DNA of 64,000 nt from Bifidobacterium lemurum. GTDB taxonomy: Bacteria > Actinomycetota > Actinomycetes > Actinomycetales > Bifidobacteriaceae. This document shows, piece by piece, positions 17,261-26,099 of this stretch; the stretch's first letter is position 1, and every line of letters begins with the position of its first letter. The notes under the pieces were generated by a model. That model was given only the letters and a program-made list of their open reading frames with translations. It searched no databases and was not told the DNA's origin. The stretch covers positions 1,860,001 through 1,924,000 of the forward strand of contig NZ_CP062948.1 in the NCBI RefSeq assembly GCF_014898175.1, written 5' to 3'. The translations under genes were made by a program, and so were the position numbers.

Positions 17261-18130
17261 CTAGAGGCTGACCGCGCGGTCGCGGATCATGCGGCCCGAC
17301 TCGTCGAGCGCGGTGGAGAAACGGCCGTAGTCGCTGAGCAGCACGCCCATGTACAGCATGTCGACCAAAGCCACATCGGCCACGCGCGAGAAGATCGCGT
17401 TGCCGTGGATCGTATGTTCGTTGGTGCCGGTGAGCAGCGTGATGTCGGCCGTCGCCGCAAGCGGGGAGGAAGGGGTGTTCGTCACGGCGATGGTTTTCGC
17501 TCCCGCCGACTTCGCCAGACGCAGCGCCGCGACCGTGTCCGCCGAGGTTCCCGAATGCGAGATCGCGACCGCCACCGCGTCCTGTGTCAGATGCCCCGCG
17601 CCGATATGCTGCAAGTAGGCGTCCGTGTTGAGACGGCAGGGCAATCCCAGATAGGACAGTTTGGTGAACAGGTCGGTGGCGGGCGTCAGCGAATTCTCCA
17701 CCGCATATACGTCGATGAGACTGGCCGCCCGCAACGCGGCGCATGTTTTGCGAAAGGCCGTGATGTCAAGCGCCCGGCGCAGCTCGTCGATCACGGCGGA
17801 GATGCCGGCCATGGCCTTGGCCGGCACCTCGTCTGGACTGTCCCATGGATTGAGGTCGAACCCCGCCAGCGGGTCGAAGGCCACGCGATGCTCGGCCTCC
17901 GGATGGCGCAGCGCGTAGCGCAGCTCACGGTATCCTCCGAATCCGAGTTTGCGGGCGAACCGGATCACCGTCGGCTGGCTCACATGCGCGGCGTCGGCCA
18001 GCTGCCCCACCGTCAGTTCCGCCGCCTGCGCGATATGGTTCCGCACGTAGGAGGCGGCCGCCCGTTCCGCGGGACGCAGATTCGGGTACACATGGTCGAT
18101 GCGTTCGCGAATGCCCGTCAGGGTGTGCAT
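17261..18130 (-). CDS. RpiR/MurR-family transcriptional regulator
   Basis: A 289-residue regulator with an N-terminal HTH_6 domain (residues about 1-75, with LTVGQLADAAHVSQPTVIRF as the HTH) and a C-terminal SIS sugar-phosphate-binding domain (about 120-280, with ISHSGTSADTVAALRLAKSAGA as the phospho-binding loop; given here as a description of the loop region only). It is upstream of the phosphonate operon on the same strand and divergent from the GH51 gene, so either could be its target. RpiR regulators usually sense phosphorylated sugars. Phosphonoacetaldehyde or AEP would be an unusual ligand. Confidence 0.88.
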   Translation of the reverse strand: MHTLTGIRERIDHVYPNLRPAERAAASYVRNHIAQAAELTVGQLADAAHVSQPTVIRFARKLGFGGYRELRYALRHPEAEHRVAFDPLAGFDLNPWDSPDEVPAKAMAGISAVIDELRRALDITAFRKTCAALRAASLIDVYAVENSLTPATDLFTKLSYLGLPCRLNTDAYLQHIGAGHLTQDAVAVAISHSGTSADTVAALRLAKSAGAKTIAVTNTPSSPLAATADITLLTGTNEHTIHGNAIFSRVADVALVDMLYMGVLLSDYGRFSTALDESGRMIRDRAVSL

Positions 18131-18287
18131 GATGCCGACTCCTCAGCCACGATCTATGGAACGGACGGCCTTATCCGCGCCGTTGTGCCCACCAGCGTAG
18201 AGTCCTCAGGTATGCGCGGGAAGGACGATGGGCGACGTGCGGGTGACACGCACATGAACGCCTCGTGAATTTGCCTCCCGTCGTCCC

Positions 18288-18293
18288 TACAAT
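18288..18293 (+). promoter_or_regulatory. Candidate -10 box of a leaderless GH51 transcript
   Basis: TACAAT ends 6 bp before the ATG at 18300, which is the usual distance to a transcription start. No ribosome-binding site precedes the ATG. No good -35 box is seen. Confidence 0.35.
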
Positions 18294-18299
18294 GGGCGC

Positions 18300-20732
18300 A
18301 TGGTGAGGATTTCCGTGGGCGCACCGACGCATCCGGTCAGCGATCGACTCTATGGCGTGTTCTTCGAGGACATCAACCTGTCCGCGGACGGCGGACTCAA
18401 CGCCAATATGGTGAACAACTACAGCTTCGACGGCGTGTATCTCGACCATCACACGATGCGTCCGTCCGGCGGCGACCGGTGGCGCACCCAGGCCGATCCG
18501 CTGCGTTTCTGGCGGTTCGAAGGATGCGCGGCGACCAGTTGCGGCAGCGAGATCCGCGGCGAACACGGCCAACGCGTGGCCACCGACTGTCCGGCGCCGC
18601 CCCTGCACCGCCACAGCCGGTACGCGCGGGTGAGCGTGCCGGCCGGCGCCAACGCGGCGACGGCCGCCCGCATCGAGAACCTCGGATACAACGGCGGCGG
18701 CGTGTATGCCGGTCGCTGCGCGATGGCGGTTCGGCCCGGCCGGCTCTACGAATTCGCGGCATGGGTGCGCCCCGTGTCGGGAGAGGCGACGCTGCATGCA
18801 TGCGTGGTCGACCGATACGGACTGCCGCTGACGGACGTGGGGGACATCCGTTGCGACGCGGGATCCGGACGGGGCGCGGGCGCGTGCGTGGACGCGCGTT
18901 CCGCGGTCGACGCCCGCGTGACGAAAGGCGGCGACGGCTGGCGGCATGTGCGGTTCACGTTGCGCGGAGTGGGCGGCGATTACGGCAAGCTGCGCGTCGA
19001 TATCACGAACGGCGCGGCCTGCGTGTTCGACTTCGACTGCGTCGAACTGATGGACGCGGAGTATTGGGGCGCGGGCGACCCCAAATGGCGTCACGGCAAG
19101 CTCAGGCGCGATATGGTCGAATCGATCGCCGCGTTGAAGCCGGCGTTCCTGAGATTCCCCGGAGGATGCATCGTCGAAGGCGTGACTCCGGGCAACGAAT
19201 ACCGGTGGAAGGACACCGTGGGCGCGCTGGCCGCCCGACGCCAGCAGTACTCCATCTGGGCGTTCAAAACGCCGGACGGCTCCAGCTATTCGCAAAGCTA
19301 TCAGATCGGCTTCTACGAATACTTCTGCCTCTGCGAGGATCTGGGCGCCAAGCCATTGCCCACCCTGTTCGCCGGCATCGCCTGCCAGTCGCCCGGCCGC
19401 GACCCCAGACACATGCCCACTGACGCGCTGGCCTTCCGGAGCAACGTGGTGCAGGACTACCTCGACCTGATCGAATTCGCCAACGGCGATCCCGACACCG
19501 GCGCATGGGCCGCGGTAAGACGCGATATGGGGCATCCCGAACCGTTCGGCCTGGATATGGTGGGCGTGGGCAACGAGAACTTCGGTCCGGACTATCTGGA
19601 GAAATTCGACATCATCTCGCGGGCCATCCACGAACGGTATCCCGATATGCTGTGCGTGATGAGCGCCGGCCTGTTCCCCTTCAAACCCACGATGCGTCGC
19701 AGCTGGGAGCACGCGCGGCGGATCGCCGACCAGCCGACCGGCCCCGCGGCGAACGGGACGGACCGGAGGATCGGGACGGCGCGGAACGCACTCACGCAAG
19801 AGGGACTCGCCGACGGCGTCGCCCCGCGCGACGGACGCAGGGGATGCGACGGCGATCCGTTGCCCGCCGTCGGCTCGGCCACCGGCGACGCGGTGATCGT
19901 GGACGAGCACTCCTACCATTCCCCGGAATGGTTCATCGCACAAGCCACACGCTTCGACAGATATCCGCGCGACGGAGCGGGCGTCTACTTCGGCGAATAC
20001 TCGGCCAACGGCTACTTCGCCGGGCAGCCGCAGAAGCCCGAAACGGCGAACATCTGGCGGACCGCGCTCGCCGAGGCCGCCTTCCTCACCGGTTGCGAAC
20101 GCAATTCGGATGTGGTGCGCATGACCTCCTACGCGCCGCTGTTCGCCCATGCCACCGCCAAAGGATGGGAGCAGAACCTCATCGAATTCAATGCGGCGCA
20201 CGTGATGCCGTCGGTGAATTACGAGGTGGCGCGGCTGTTCGCCGAGCGTCTGGGCGGCACCGCCTATGCGTGCGAGGTCGGCGATGCCGTCGGGCGTCCG
20301 GCCAATCCGGCGGATACGGCGCGGCCCCGACGCGACCTGTTCGTCTCGGCCACCGGCGACGACCCCTCGGCGCGGGAGGACACGACGTTCGTGCGGTACA
20401 TCAAAATGGTGAACACCGGCGCGCGGAGCGTCAACGTGACACTGGATATATCCCGTGGATTGCGCGCGTTGGGCGCGACGGGCGCGAAGCACGCGACGGC
20501 GGAGGGCGACGATGCGGAACGGAACGCGGCCGCCGGCCCGACGCACGGAACCGTACTGGAGATCGATGCGCTCCACGCCGATTCGGACGAGCGCAACACC
20601 TTGGGCTACGAGGGCGAAGGTCACGGCGTGCTGTCCCATACGCATCATGAGTCGCATCTGGCGGCGAACGCCGGGGAACTCGCGGTGACCCTGCGTCCCC
20701 ATAGCGTCACCGTCGTCACATTGCGCGGCTGA
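18300..20732 (+). CDS. GH51-type alpha-L-arabinofuranosidase
   Basis: Retaining glycoside hydrolase that releases alpha-L-arabinofuranose from arabinan or arabinoxylan fragments. It has 810 residues and no signal peptide, so it is likely cytoplasmic. An N-terminal segment with YGVFFEDINLSADGG opens the fold. A CBM4-like beta-sandwich insert lies at about residues 110-250. The (beta/alpha)8 core has acid/base E426 in GVGNEN and nucleophile E566 in VYFGEYSANG. A C-terminal beta-domain closes it. Residues about 480-520 are a charged, low-complexity insertion between the catalytic motifs. It is divergent from the RpiR gene by 169 bp. The family member's exact linkage preference cannot be read. 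Confidence 0.88.
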   Translation: MVRISVGAPTHPVSDRLYGVFFEDINLSADGGLNANMVNNYSFDGVYLDHHTMRPSGGDRWRTQADPLRFWRFEGCAATSCGSEIRGEHGQRVATDCPAPPLHRHSRYARVSVPAGANAATAARIENLGYNGGGVYAGRCAMAVRPGRLYEFAAWVRPVSGEATLHACVVDRYGLPLTDVGDIRCDAGSGRGAGACVDARSAVDARVTKGGDGWRHVRFTLRGVGGDYGKLRVDITNGAACVFDFDCVELMDAEYWGAGDPKWRHGKLRRDMVESIAALKPAFLRFPGGCIVEGVTPGNEYRWKDTVGALAARRQQYSIWAFKTPDGSSYSQSYQIGFYEYFCLCEDLGAKPLPTLFAGIACQSPGRDPRHMPTDALAFRSNVVQDYLDLIEFANGDPDTGAWAAVRRDMGHPEPFGLDMVGVGNENFGPDYLEKFDIISRAIHERYPDMLCVMSAGLFPFKPTMRRSWEHARRIADQPTGPAANGTDRRIGTARNALTQEGLADGVAPRDGRRGCDGDPLPAVGSATGDAVIVDEHSYHSPEWFIAQATRFDRYPRDGAGVYFGEYSANGYFAGQPQKPETANIWRTALAEAAFLTGCERNSDVVRMTSYAPLFAHATAKGWEQNLIEFNAAHVMPSVNYEVARLFAERLGGTAYACEVGDAVGRPANPADTARPRRDLFVSATGDDPSAREDTTFVRYIKMVNTGARSVNVTLDISRGLRALGATGAKHATAEGDDAERNAAAGPTHGTVLEIDALHADSDERNTLGYEGEGHGVLSHTHHESHLAANAGELAVTLRPHSVTVVTLRG

Positions 20733-20910
20733 GACGACGCTCGCGCGGGTGGGACGGTGCCTTGCGCCGGCATCGTCGAGCCGCCGAACCGACGGGGCCG
20801 CCGACGGAACGTATGATGCCGCGAACGACGGCGCGGCATCGACTGTCGGCGGTGAATGTCAGTGGATAGAAGGGATAAGACGCTGTTTTTATACGGAACG
20901 TCGGAAAACA

Positions 20911-20939
20911 GCACGCCGAAACTACGTAGCTTGGCGTGC
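20911..20939. promoter_or_regulatory. Candidate operator: inverted repeat around a CTACGTAG palindrome
   Basis: GCACGCC (20911-20917) and GGCGTGC (20933-20939) form a perfect 7-bp inverted repeat. They flank GAAACTACGTAGCTT, which is nearly the same as the stretch at 17149 upstream of the phosphonate operon. A second inverted repeat, GCTGTTTT/AAAACAGC, lies just upstream (20882-20912). Confidence 0.5.
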
Positions 20940-20952
20940 GAACCCGTAAGAT

Positions 20953-20977
20953 ATGGAGTGCTTTACAGGCACTCCAT
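20953..20977 (+). promoter_or_regulatory. Hairpin touching the ribosome-binding site of the transporter gene
   Basis: ATGGAGTGC (20953-20961) pairs perfectly with GCACTCCAT (20969-20977) around a 7-nt loop. The GGAGGG ribosome-binding site starts at the next base (20978-20983), and the ATG is at 20987. The hairpin could gate translation or be a protein-binding palindrome. Confidence 0.5.
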
Positions 20978-20986
20978 GGAGGGTTC

Positions 20987-22180
20987 ATGCGCCAGCTGCT
21001 GATCAAAGTGGTCAAGAACGAGACCATCCTCATTATCGCCGCCATCCTCGCGTTGATCTCATGCTTCATCGTGCCTCCGGACGCCGAATACGCCGACTAC
21101 GTGCATGCCAGCACCATCCTGCAGCTTGTCTGCCTGATGCTGGTGGTGTGCGGTCTGCAGCGCATCGGCGTGTTCCGCATCATCGGCTCGCGTCTGCTGC
21201 ACAGGGTCAGCACCGCCCGCGGGCTGATCATCACGCTGGTCTCGCTCACCTTCTTCTCCGCGATGCTGATCACCAACGACGTGGCGCTGGTCACGTTCAT
21301 ACCGTTCGCCATCGCCGTGCTCACCATGGCCGACATGGAGGACCGTGTGGTCCTCGTGGCCACGCTGATGACCATCGGCGCGAACGTGGGCAGCATGCTC
21401 ACCCCGATCGGCAACGCGCACAACCTGTATCTCAAGGCCCTCACCGGCATGCCCTCGCTGGAGATGATCGGCATCATGGCGCCGTATTCCGCCACCGCGG
21501 CGGCGCTGCTGCTCGTCGTGATCTTCTTCGCCTTCGGCCGCCAGCCGGTCGACGAGTTCCGGTCCCTCGACGGCGCGGGCATCGAGCAGGGCGTGCTCGC
21601 CCCCGAGCACGCCTTGCCCCAGCCCGATGAGATCCGCATCACCGGCTACGGCGCGGGCTACGGCGGATGGCGCACCATCGTCTACGCGGCGCTGTTCCTC
21701 GTCTGCCTGTTGGCCGTCAGCGACATCATCCCGCTGTGGGTGATGTGCGTGATCGTGATCGCCACCTTCCTGTTCACCGACCGGCGCGCCTTCCGCCACG
21801 TCGACTGGGGGCTGCCGCTCACCTTCGTCATGTTCTTCATCTTCATCGGCAATATGAAGCGCGTTCCCGAGTTCTACACGCTCGCCGCCTCCCTGGTCAA
21901 CGACCATCCGCTCGAGGTGGCCGTCGGCAGCAGCCAGATCATCAGCAACGTGCCGACCACGCTGCTGCTCTCCGGGTTCTGCGACCAATGGCGCGAGCTC
22001 ATCATCGGCACGAACCTCGGCGGCATGGGCACGCTGATCGCGTCCATGGCCTCGCTGGTCTCCTACAAGAACGTCACCAAGAGGTATCCGGACCGCAAGG
22101 GCCGGTATCTCGCCGTGTATTCGGCGGTGAACGTGCTGTTCCTCGTGGTGCTCGTGGGGCTGAGCTGGATCATCGAATAG
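20987..22180 (+). CDS. Ion-transporter-superfamily permease (SLC13/ArsB/NhaD-like)
   Basis: A 397-residue membrane protein with about ten hydrophobic segments. Two motifs are typical of the IT superfamily: LITNDVALVTFIPFAIAVL in the first half, and QIISNVPTTLLLSGF in the second. Both carry the asparagine-containing re-entrant hairpins of SLC13, ArsB and NhaD proteins. ATG 20987 has GGAGGG 4 bases upstream; frame extension to 20936 is rejected. The substrate could be an anion, a dicarboxylate or Na+/H+. A sequence motif shared with the phosphonate operon raises the possibility of common control. Confidence 0.85.
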   Translation: MRQLLIKVVKNETILIIAAILALISCFIVPPDAEYADYVHASTILQLVCLMLVVCGLQRIGVFRIIGSRLLHRVSTARGLIITLVSLTFFSAMLITNDVALVTFIPFAIAVLTMADMEDRVVLVATLMTIGANVGSMLTPIGNAHNLYLKALTGMPSLEMIGIMAPYSATAAALLLVVIFFAFGRQPVDEFRSLDGAGIEQGVLAPEHALPQPDEIRITGYGAGYGGWRTIVYAALFLVCLLAVSDIIPLWVMCVIVIATFLFTDRRAFRHVDWGLPLTFVMFFIFIGNMKRVPEFYTLAASLVNDHPLEVAVGSSQIISNVPTTLLLSGFCDQWRELIIGTNLGGMGTLIASMASLVSYKNVTKRYPDRKGRYLAVYSAVNVLFLVVLVGLSWIIE

Positions 22181-22280
22181 ATGTGATTTGCGTCACTGCC
22201 GCGTGCCGTGCCTCAGAGCCGCCGGCCGTTTCCGCATATGATGGTGCCACAAAACGGGGAAGTCACGGTGGTGATAGGTC

Positions 22281-23408
22281 ATGGAACATCAGCTGGTCGG
22301 TCGGCTGGAGCGTACGGGAGACGATGGCGGTTCGTCTCCGCGTCACCCTGATGATGGGGCCACCTGCACCTGTGGTTCCGACGCGGGCGCGGACGCCATC
22401 TCGACCGCTCCGCTACGCTACGTCGAGAAGATGACCCGACAGGTCATGCACGATTACCATCTGCGCGGCGACACCTCCCTGTGGGATTCGCTGCTCTGCC
22501 CGCAAACCGCCTGGTTGGGATCCGGCGCGTCGATGATGTTCGGCGGCGATTCCATCAGGAACCATTTCCGCGAATTCGTCCACTTCGCGAAAGCCGACAT
22601 TCTGATCGAGGAATACCATACGCTGCGTCACAGCAAGGAAACCGCGCTGGTGTTCGGCGACCTCATCACCTGCCTGAAAGAGGGGACGAACGCCGGCCGC
22701 AGCTTCCGCACCATGTTCTCCATCACCTATGGTGTGGTGGGAGGCGCCGCGAAAATCCTCATGCAGCACTATTCGTTCGAATGGCAGGGCGAGGGACTGG
22801 GCGCCACCATGATGGGGTTGGAGCGGGCCGACGGACGGTCGGACGCCGAACGTCCGGGACGCGGCGGGAACGTCATGCGCGGCAATGATCGCAATGGCGC
22901 CAACCCGTATAGGTCCGAAGACTCCGCTCGCCTGCGGGATCTGGTCATGGACTCCGACGACGGGTGGGAGCTGGAATGCTCCCCGACTCTTCGTGGACGC
23001 AAACCGTTGTGGCAGTCCCCGCAGATGAAGGCGGCCGCGTTCCTCATCGCACGCAAACTTTCGGTGGGGGACGCGGAGTCGCAGCGCGTGGGCATATCCA
23101 GCGGCGGGCGGATGCTGTACGTCGATCCGCGCACCCTGATCTACGTGGAAAGCCGCAACCACGGATGCGAGGTGGTGACCCTGACCAAAGCGTTCTTCTG
23201 CAATGTGTCGCTTGGCGAGCTTTCGGAACGGCTGCCGGGTTATTGCTGCCGCGTGCACCGCGGATATCTGGTCAACGCGCATTACGTCACCTCCATCCGC
23301 CGAGGCGAACTGGAACTGGCCTCCGGCGTGGTGGTGCCGATTCCACTGGCGAAATACGTGAGGACGCGCCGAATGCTGACCGACATCATCGAACGCTGCC
23401 ATCGTTGA
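22281..23408 (+). CDS. NTF2-like sensor domain fused to LytTR DNA-binding domain
   Basis: A 375-residue protein with an unusual architecture. Residues about 45-170 resemble a SnoaL/NTF2-like fold (start VEKMTRQVMHDYHLRGDTSL, then GGDSIRNHFREF). Residues about 175-265 are a variable linker. Residues about 272-372 are a LytTR domain (YVDPRTLIYVESRNHGCEVV, then CRVHRGYLVNAHYVTSIRRG). LytTR domains are usually joined to response-regulator receivers or membrane segments; neither is present. A small-molecule-sensing cytoplasmic regulator is inferred. A perfect 14-bp palindrome (23403-23416) overlaps its stop codon. Confidence 0.75.
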   Translation: MEHQLVGRLERTGDDGGSSPRHPDDGATCTCGSDAGADAISTAPLRYVEKMTRQVMHDYHLRGDTSLWDSLLCPQTAWLGSGASMMFGGDSIRNHFREFVHFAKADILIEEYHTLRHSKETALVFGDLITCLKEGTNAGRSFRTMFSITYGVVGGAAKILMQHYSFEWQGEGLGATMMGLERADGRSDAERPGRGGNVMRGNDRNGANPYRSEDSARLRDLVMDSDDGWELECSPTLRGRKPLWQSPQMKAAAFLIARKLSVGDAESQRVGISSGGRMLYVDPRTLIYVESRNHGCEVVTLTKAFFCNVSLGELSERLPGYCCRVHRGYLVNAHYVTSIRRGELELASGVVVPIPLAKYVRTRRMLTDIIERCHR

Positions 23409-23645
23409 ATTCAACGGTCATGGCGGGCTCTCCCGGTCGAACGCGGCTTGTCGCGTCTCGGAGCGCCCCGTTCGCTGGACGCGCGGGAGCCGCGGATCGC
23501 GAATAATGCCCTTTTTGGGGTAGTCGACGCGTGGTTTGCCGGGCGTTCGCGGTCTTGGGAGGCGTGCTGGGCGGGCGTGTGCTGACATAATGGCCACAGG
23601 CCGCTCCCGTCGGCCTCCGCATAATGAGCAAGAAAGAAGGGTTCC

Positions 23646-24191
23646 ATGACCGCGCCTGAATATTCGACTCCTCCCACCGCCGCCCCCGTGACGACGCCGG
23701 GCGAGCCCGCGTTGGACAAGCCGTATTACGGCATCGGCTTCGGCGGTGCCGTGGTGCGATACTTCAAGAAGTACGCCACGTTCTCCGGCCGCGCCTCCCG
23801 TTCCGAATACTGGTGGGCGTACCTGTTCTGCGCCCTTGTCAACGCCGCCCTCAACATGCTGGGCCAGGTGCTTTCCGTGGCCATGGTCGTCGGCGTGGTG
23901 AGCGTGGTGTGGACACTGGGCACGATCATCCCCAGCCTGTCCGTGGCCGTGCGCCGTCTGCATGACAGGAACCGCTCCGGCTGGTTCGTGCTGCTGCCGT
24001 CCGTGTTCGGCTACGTCGGCCAGGCGCTGAGCCTCAACGCACTGAGCCAGTATGGCGCCTCGTCCCTCGGCGACGATGCCGCCTTCGGGCTCGTCGTGGG
24101 AGGCATCGTGCTGATTCTGGTGGGATTCGTCCTCGCCCTCGCGCTGTACGTGGGTGCCAGCAAACCCGAAGGCGCCCGCTTCGACAAGTAA
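23646..24191 (+). CDS. DUF805 membrane protein
   Basis: A 181-residue inner-membrane protein of the DUF805 (YhaH) family. The family signature FSGRASRSEYWWAYLFC is at about residues 44-60, and the second motif VRRLHDRNRSGWF follows at about 102-114. Four hydrophobic helices are visible. The start is ATG 23646, preceded by AAGAAGGG. The molecular function of the family is unknown. It is followed convergently by a TetR gene. Confidence 0.9.
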   Translation: MTAPEYSTPPTAAPVTTPGEPALDKPYYGIGFGGAVVRYFKKYATFSGRASRSEYWWAYLFCALVNAALNMLGQVLSVAMVVGVVSVVWTLGTIIPSLSVAVRRLHDRNRSGWFVLLPSVFGYVGQALSLNALSQYGASSLGDDAAFGLVVGGIVLILVGFVLALALYVGASKPEGARFDK

Positions 24192-24223
24192 AGCGGCGAT
24201 CCGATCGGACCGCAGGCCGCGCG

Positions 24224-24928
24224 TCACCAGATATCGTCGATGTCGACGATCAGACGCGCGACCAGATCATCGATTTCGGCCGGCTCCACCTGATCGGGGT
24301 GGGCCAGCCAGAACGTGAAGGCGCCGACGACGGCGCTGGCGATCATCTCCAGCATAAGCGCCCGGTTCAGTGTGGCGGGGCCGCGACGCCGGCGTGCGAA
24401 CCGCGCGTCGGCGGAATCGCCGATTCCTCCGGCATCGTCGCCGGCATCGCGGGAAGCCCCGACGACCGCGGCCGCATCATCGGCCGGAGCGAACAACCTT
24501 CGCCAGAAATGATGGGATATCGCTTTTTTCCATTTGCCGACGAACCGGGGGTCGGGCACATCAAGCAGCAGCGTGCGAAACACCGGCTCCCGTTCGCGGA
24601 TCAACGCGAACACATTGGCGCAGGAGGCCACGGCCGATTCCGGACCGGCCTTGAGGTCGACCATGGACGCGCTGCGATCGAGAATGGCGCGCACCAGACG
24701 GTTCTCGATGGTCTCCAATACCTCATCGACATTGCGGTAGTTCGCGTAGAACGTGCTGCGCGCCACGAACGCGCGTCGGCAGATCTCCGTGACGGATACG
24801 GCCGCCGCGGGTTTACCTGTGTCACGCATGTAGGCGAGCAGCGCGGACTCTATGGATTCGCGGGCGGGGGTCGGTTCCGGCGCGGGATAATCATCAGGCG
24901 TGGCCGCATAGGGGTGGATGGCGCTCAT
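24224..24928 (-). CDS. TetR-type transcriptional regulator
   Basis: A 234-residue regulator. The HTH is at about residues 45-68 (VSVTEICRRAFVARSTFYAN, then YRNVDEVLETIE), close to the TetR/DhaS type that includes a FYxxFxxxxEL-like segment. The C-terminal ligand-binding half includes HHFWRRLF and ends in FWLAHPDQVEPAEIDDL. Start ATG 24928 has an AGG 4 bases upstream; frame extension upstream reads through the divergent promoter. It is divergent from the metallo-hydrolase gene at 25095, its most likely target. Confidence 0.85.
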   Translation of the reverse strand: MSAIHPYAATPDDYPAPEPTPARESIESALLAYMRDTGKPAAAVSVTEICRRAFVARSTFYANYRNVDEVLETIENRLVRAILDRSASMVDLKAGPESAVASCANVFALIREREPVFRTLLLDVPDPRFVGKWKKAISHHFWRRLFAPADDAAAVVGASRDAGDDAGGIGDSADARFARRRRGPATLNRALMLEMIASAVVGAFTFWLAHPDQVEPAEIDDLVARLIVDIDDIW

Positions 24929-25094
24929 GCCGCCTAAGCATAGTGGACACTTCGCGCGTTTGTGTAGCGCTGGAATCGGCCTTCCACTGTGCCTTGCCGT
25001 GTTCAATGGAATCCATGGCGTGGATACCGGCGATTTCCGACGTTCCGGTCTCCACGCGACGGCGAAACAGGCGACCGGCGGAAGGAGCGGGATC

Positions 25095-25994
25095 ATGATT
25101 TATACGACTGATGGCGCATATCACGGCGACGGCACGGACACGGGTTTTTCGGTGCGGGTGTTCCAATGCGGACGTGTGCGCGTCTCGCCGAATCTGCCGT
25201 TCGGCGGCGACCATTGCGGCATCGTCAAAGGCTCCGGCGTGTTCGTGCCGCCAAGCAAACGCCTGTGGCTGCCGGTGTGCGCGTTCCTCGTCACCACACC
25301 CAAAGGCCGTGTGCTTGTGGACACCGGCTGGCATCGCGATATGAGCCCCGACGGCGTGTACGACAAACGCGCGCAGATCAAATCGCTTGGCTCATGGGCG
25401 TTGTACAAGGTCAACCAAGGCGAGGTGGCCGCGGGCCAGACCATCGACGAGCAGCTCGCCGCCGAAGGCCTGAGACCAAGCGATCTGGATTATGTGGTCG
25501 TCTCCCACCTCGACTGCGACCACGCGAACGGGCTGAAACTCGTCGCCGACGCCAAACGCATCATGATCGCGCGCGACGAGATGGACGGCGCGAACGAGCC
25601 GGGATTCGTCAACAGGATCCGGTTCTGCCCCCGATGGTGGGCCGGATTGGACAACATCGACCTGTACGACTGGAACGACGACCAAGGTCCATGCCGGCGG
25701 TCGTTCGACCTATTCGGCGACGGCAGCGTGCGGCTGGTGAACATCCCCGGACATACCCGCGGTCAGGTGGCCGTGAAAATCACCAACCCGAGCGGCAAAT
25801 ACGTGCTGCTGTTCGCGGACGGCGGCTATGCCACCCGGTCGTGGCGGGACATGGTCACCTCCGGCATCTCGCTCGACAAATCCGAGCAGCGGCGTTCCCT
25901 CGCCTGGATCCGCGAACAGAGCATAAGCCCCGACTGCATCGCGTCCATGGCCTGCCACGACCCGGACAACACGCCTCGCGTCATCGAATTCTGA
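25095..25994 (+). CDS. Metallo-beta-lactamase-fold hydrolase (AHL-lactonase-like family)
   Basis: A 299-residue cytoplasmic protein. The first metal motif is SHLDCDHANG (H138, D140, D142, H143). The canonical HxHxDH is therefore HxDxDH. Further metal-ligand motifs are GHTRGQVAV and LFADGGY, followed by a late MACHDPDNTPRV histidine. The arrangement matches the N-acyl-homoserine-lactonase-like branch (AttM/AiiB relatives), but quorum-quenching activity must not be assumed. ATG 25095 has GGAGCGGG 4 bases upstream. It is divergent from a TetR regulator. Confidence 0.82.
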   Translation: MIYTTDGAYHGDGTDTGFSVRVFQCGRVRVSPNLPFGGDHCGIVKGSGVFVPPSKRLWLPVCAFLVTTPKGRVLVDTGWHRDMSPDGVYDKRAQIKSLGSWALYKVNQGEVAAGQTIDEQLAAEGLRPSDLDYVVVSHLDCDHANGLKLVADAKRIMIARDEMDGANEPGFVNRIRFCPRWWAGLDNIDLYDWNDDQGPCRRSFDLFGDGSVRLVNIPGHTRGQVAVKITNPSGKYVLLFADGGYATRSWRDMVTSGISLDKSEQRRSLAWIREQSISPDCIASMACHDPDNTPRVIEF

Positions 25995-26099
25995 AGAAGG
26001 CGTCCGTCTCGTGCGGGCGCGTGTGCGGAACGCAGGACGAATCGGCGTCGATGACGGAAGAAGAATAAGCGAATATCGAAGATGAAGGAGATAACGGTT

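Noticed and set aside
18171..20702. An 843-codon frame antisense to the GH51 gene
   Set aside because: Catalytic motifs are only on the plus strand; this frame is His/Arg-rich shadow.
25095..25994. Calling the metallo-hydrolase a quorum-quenching lactonase
   Set aside because: Family resemblance only, with one altered metal ligand and no substrate evidence.
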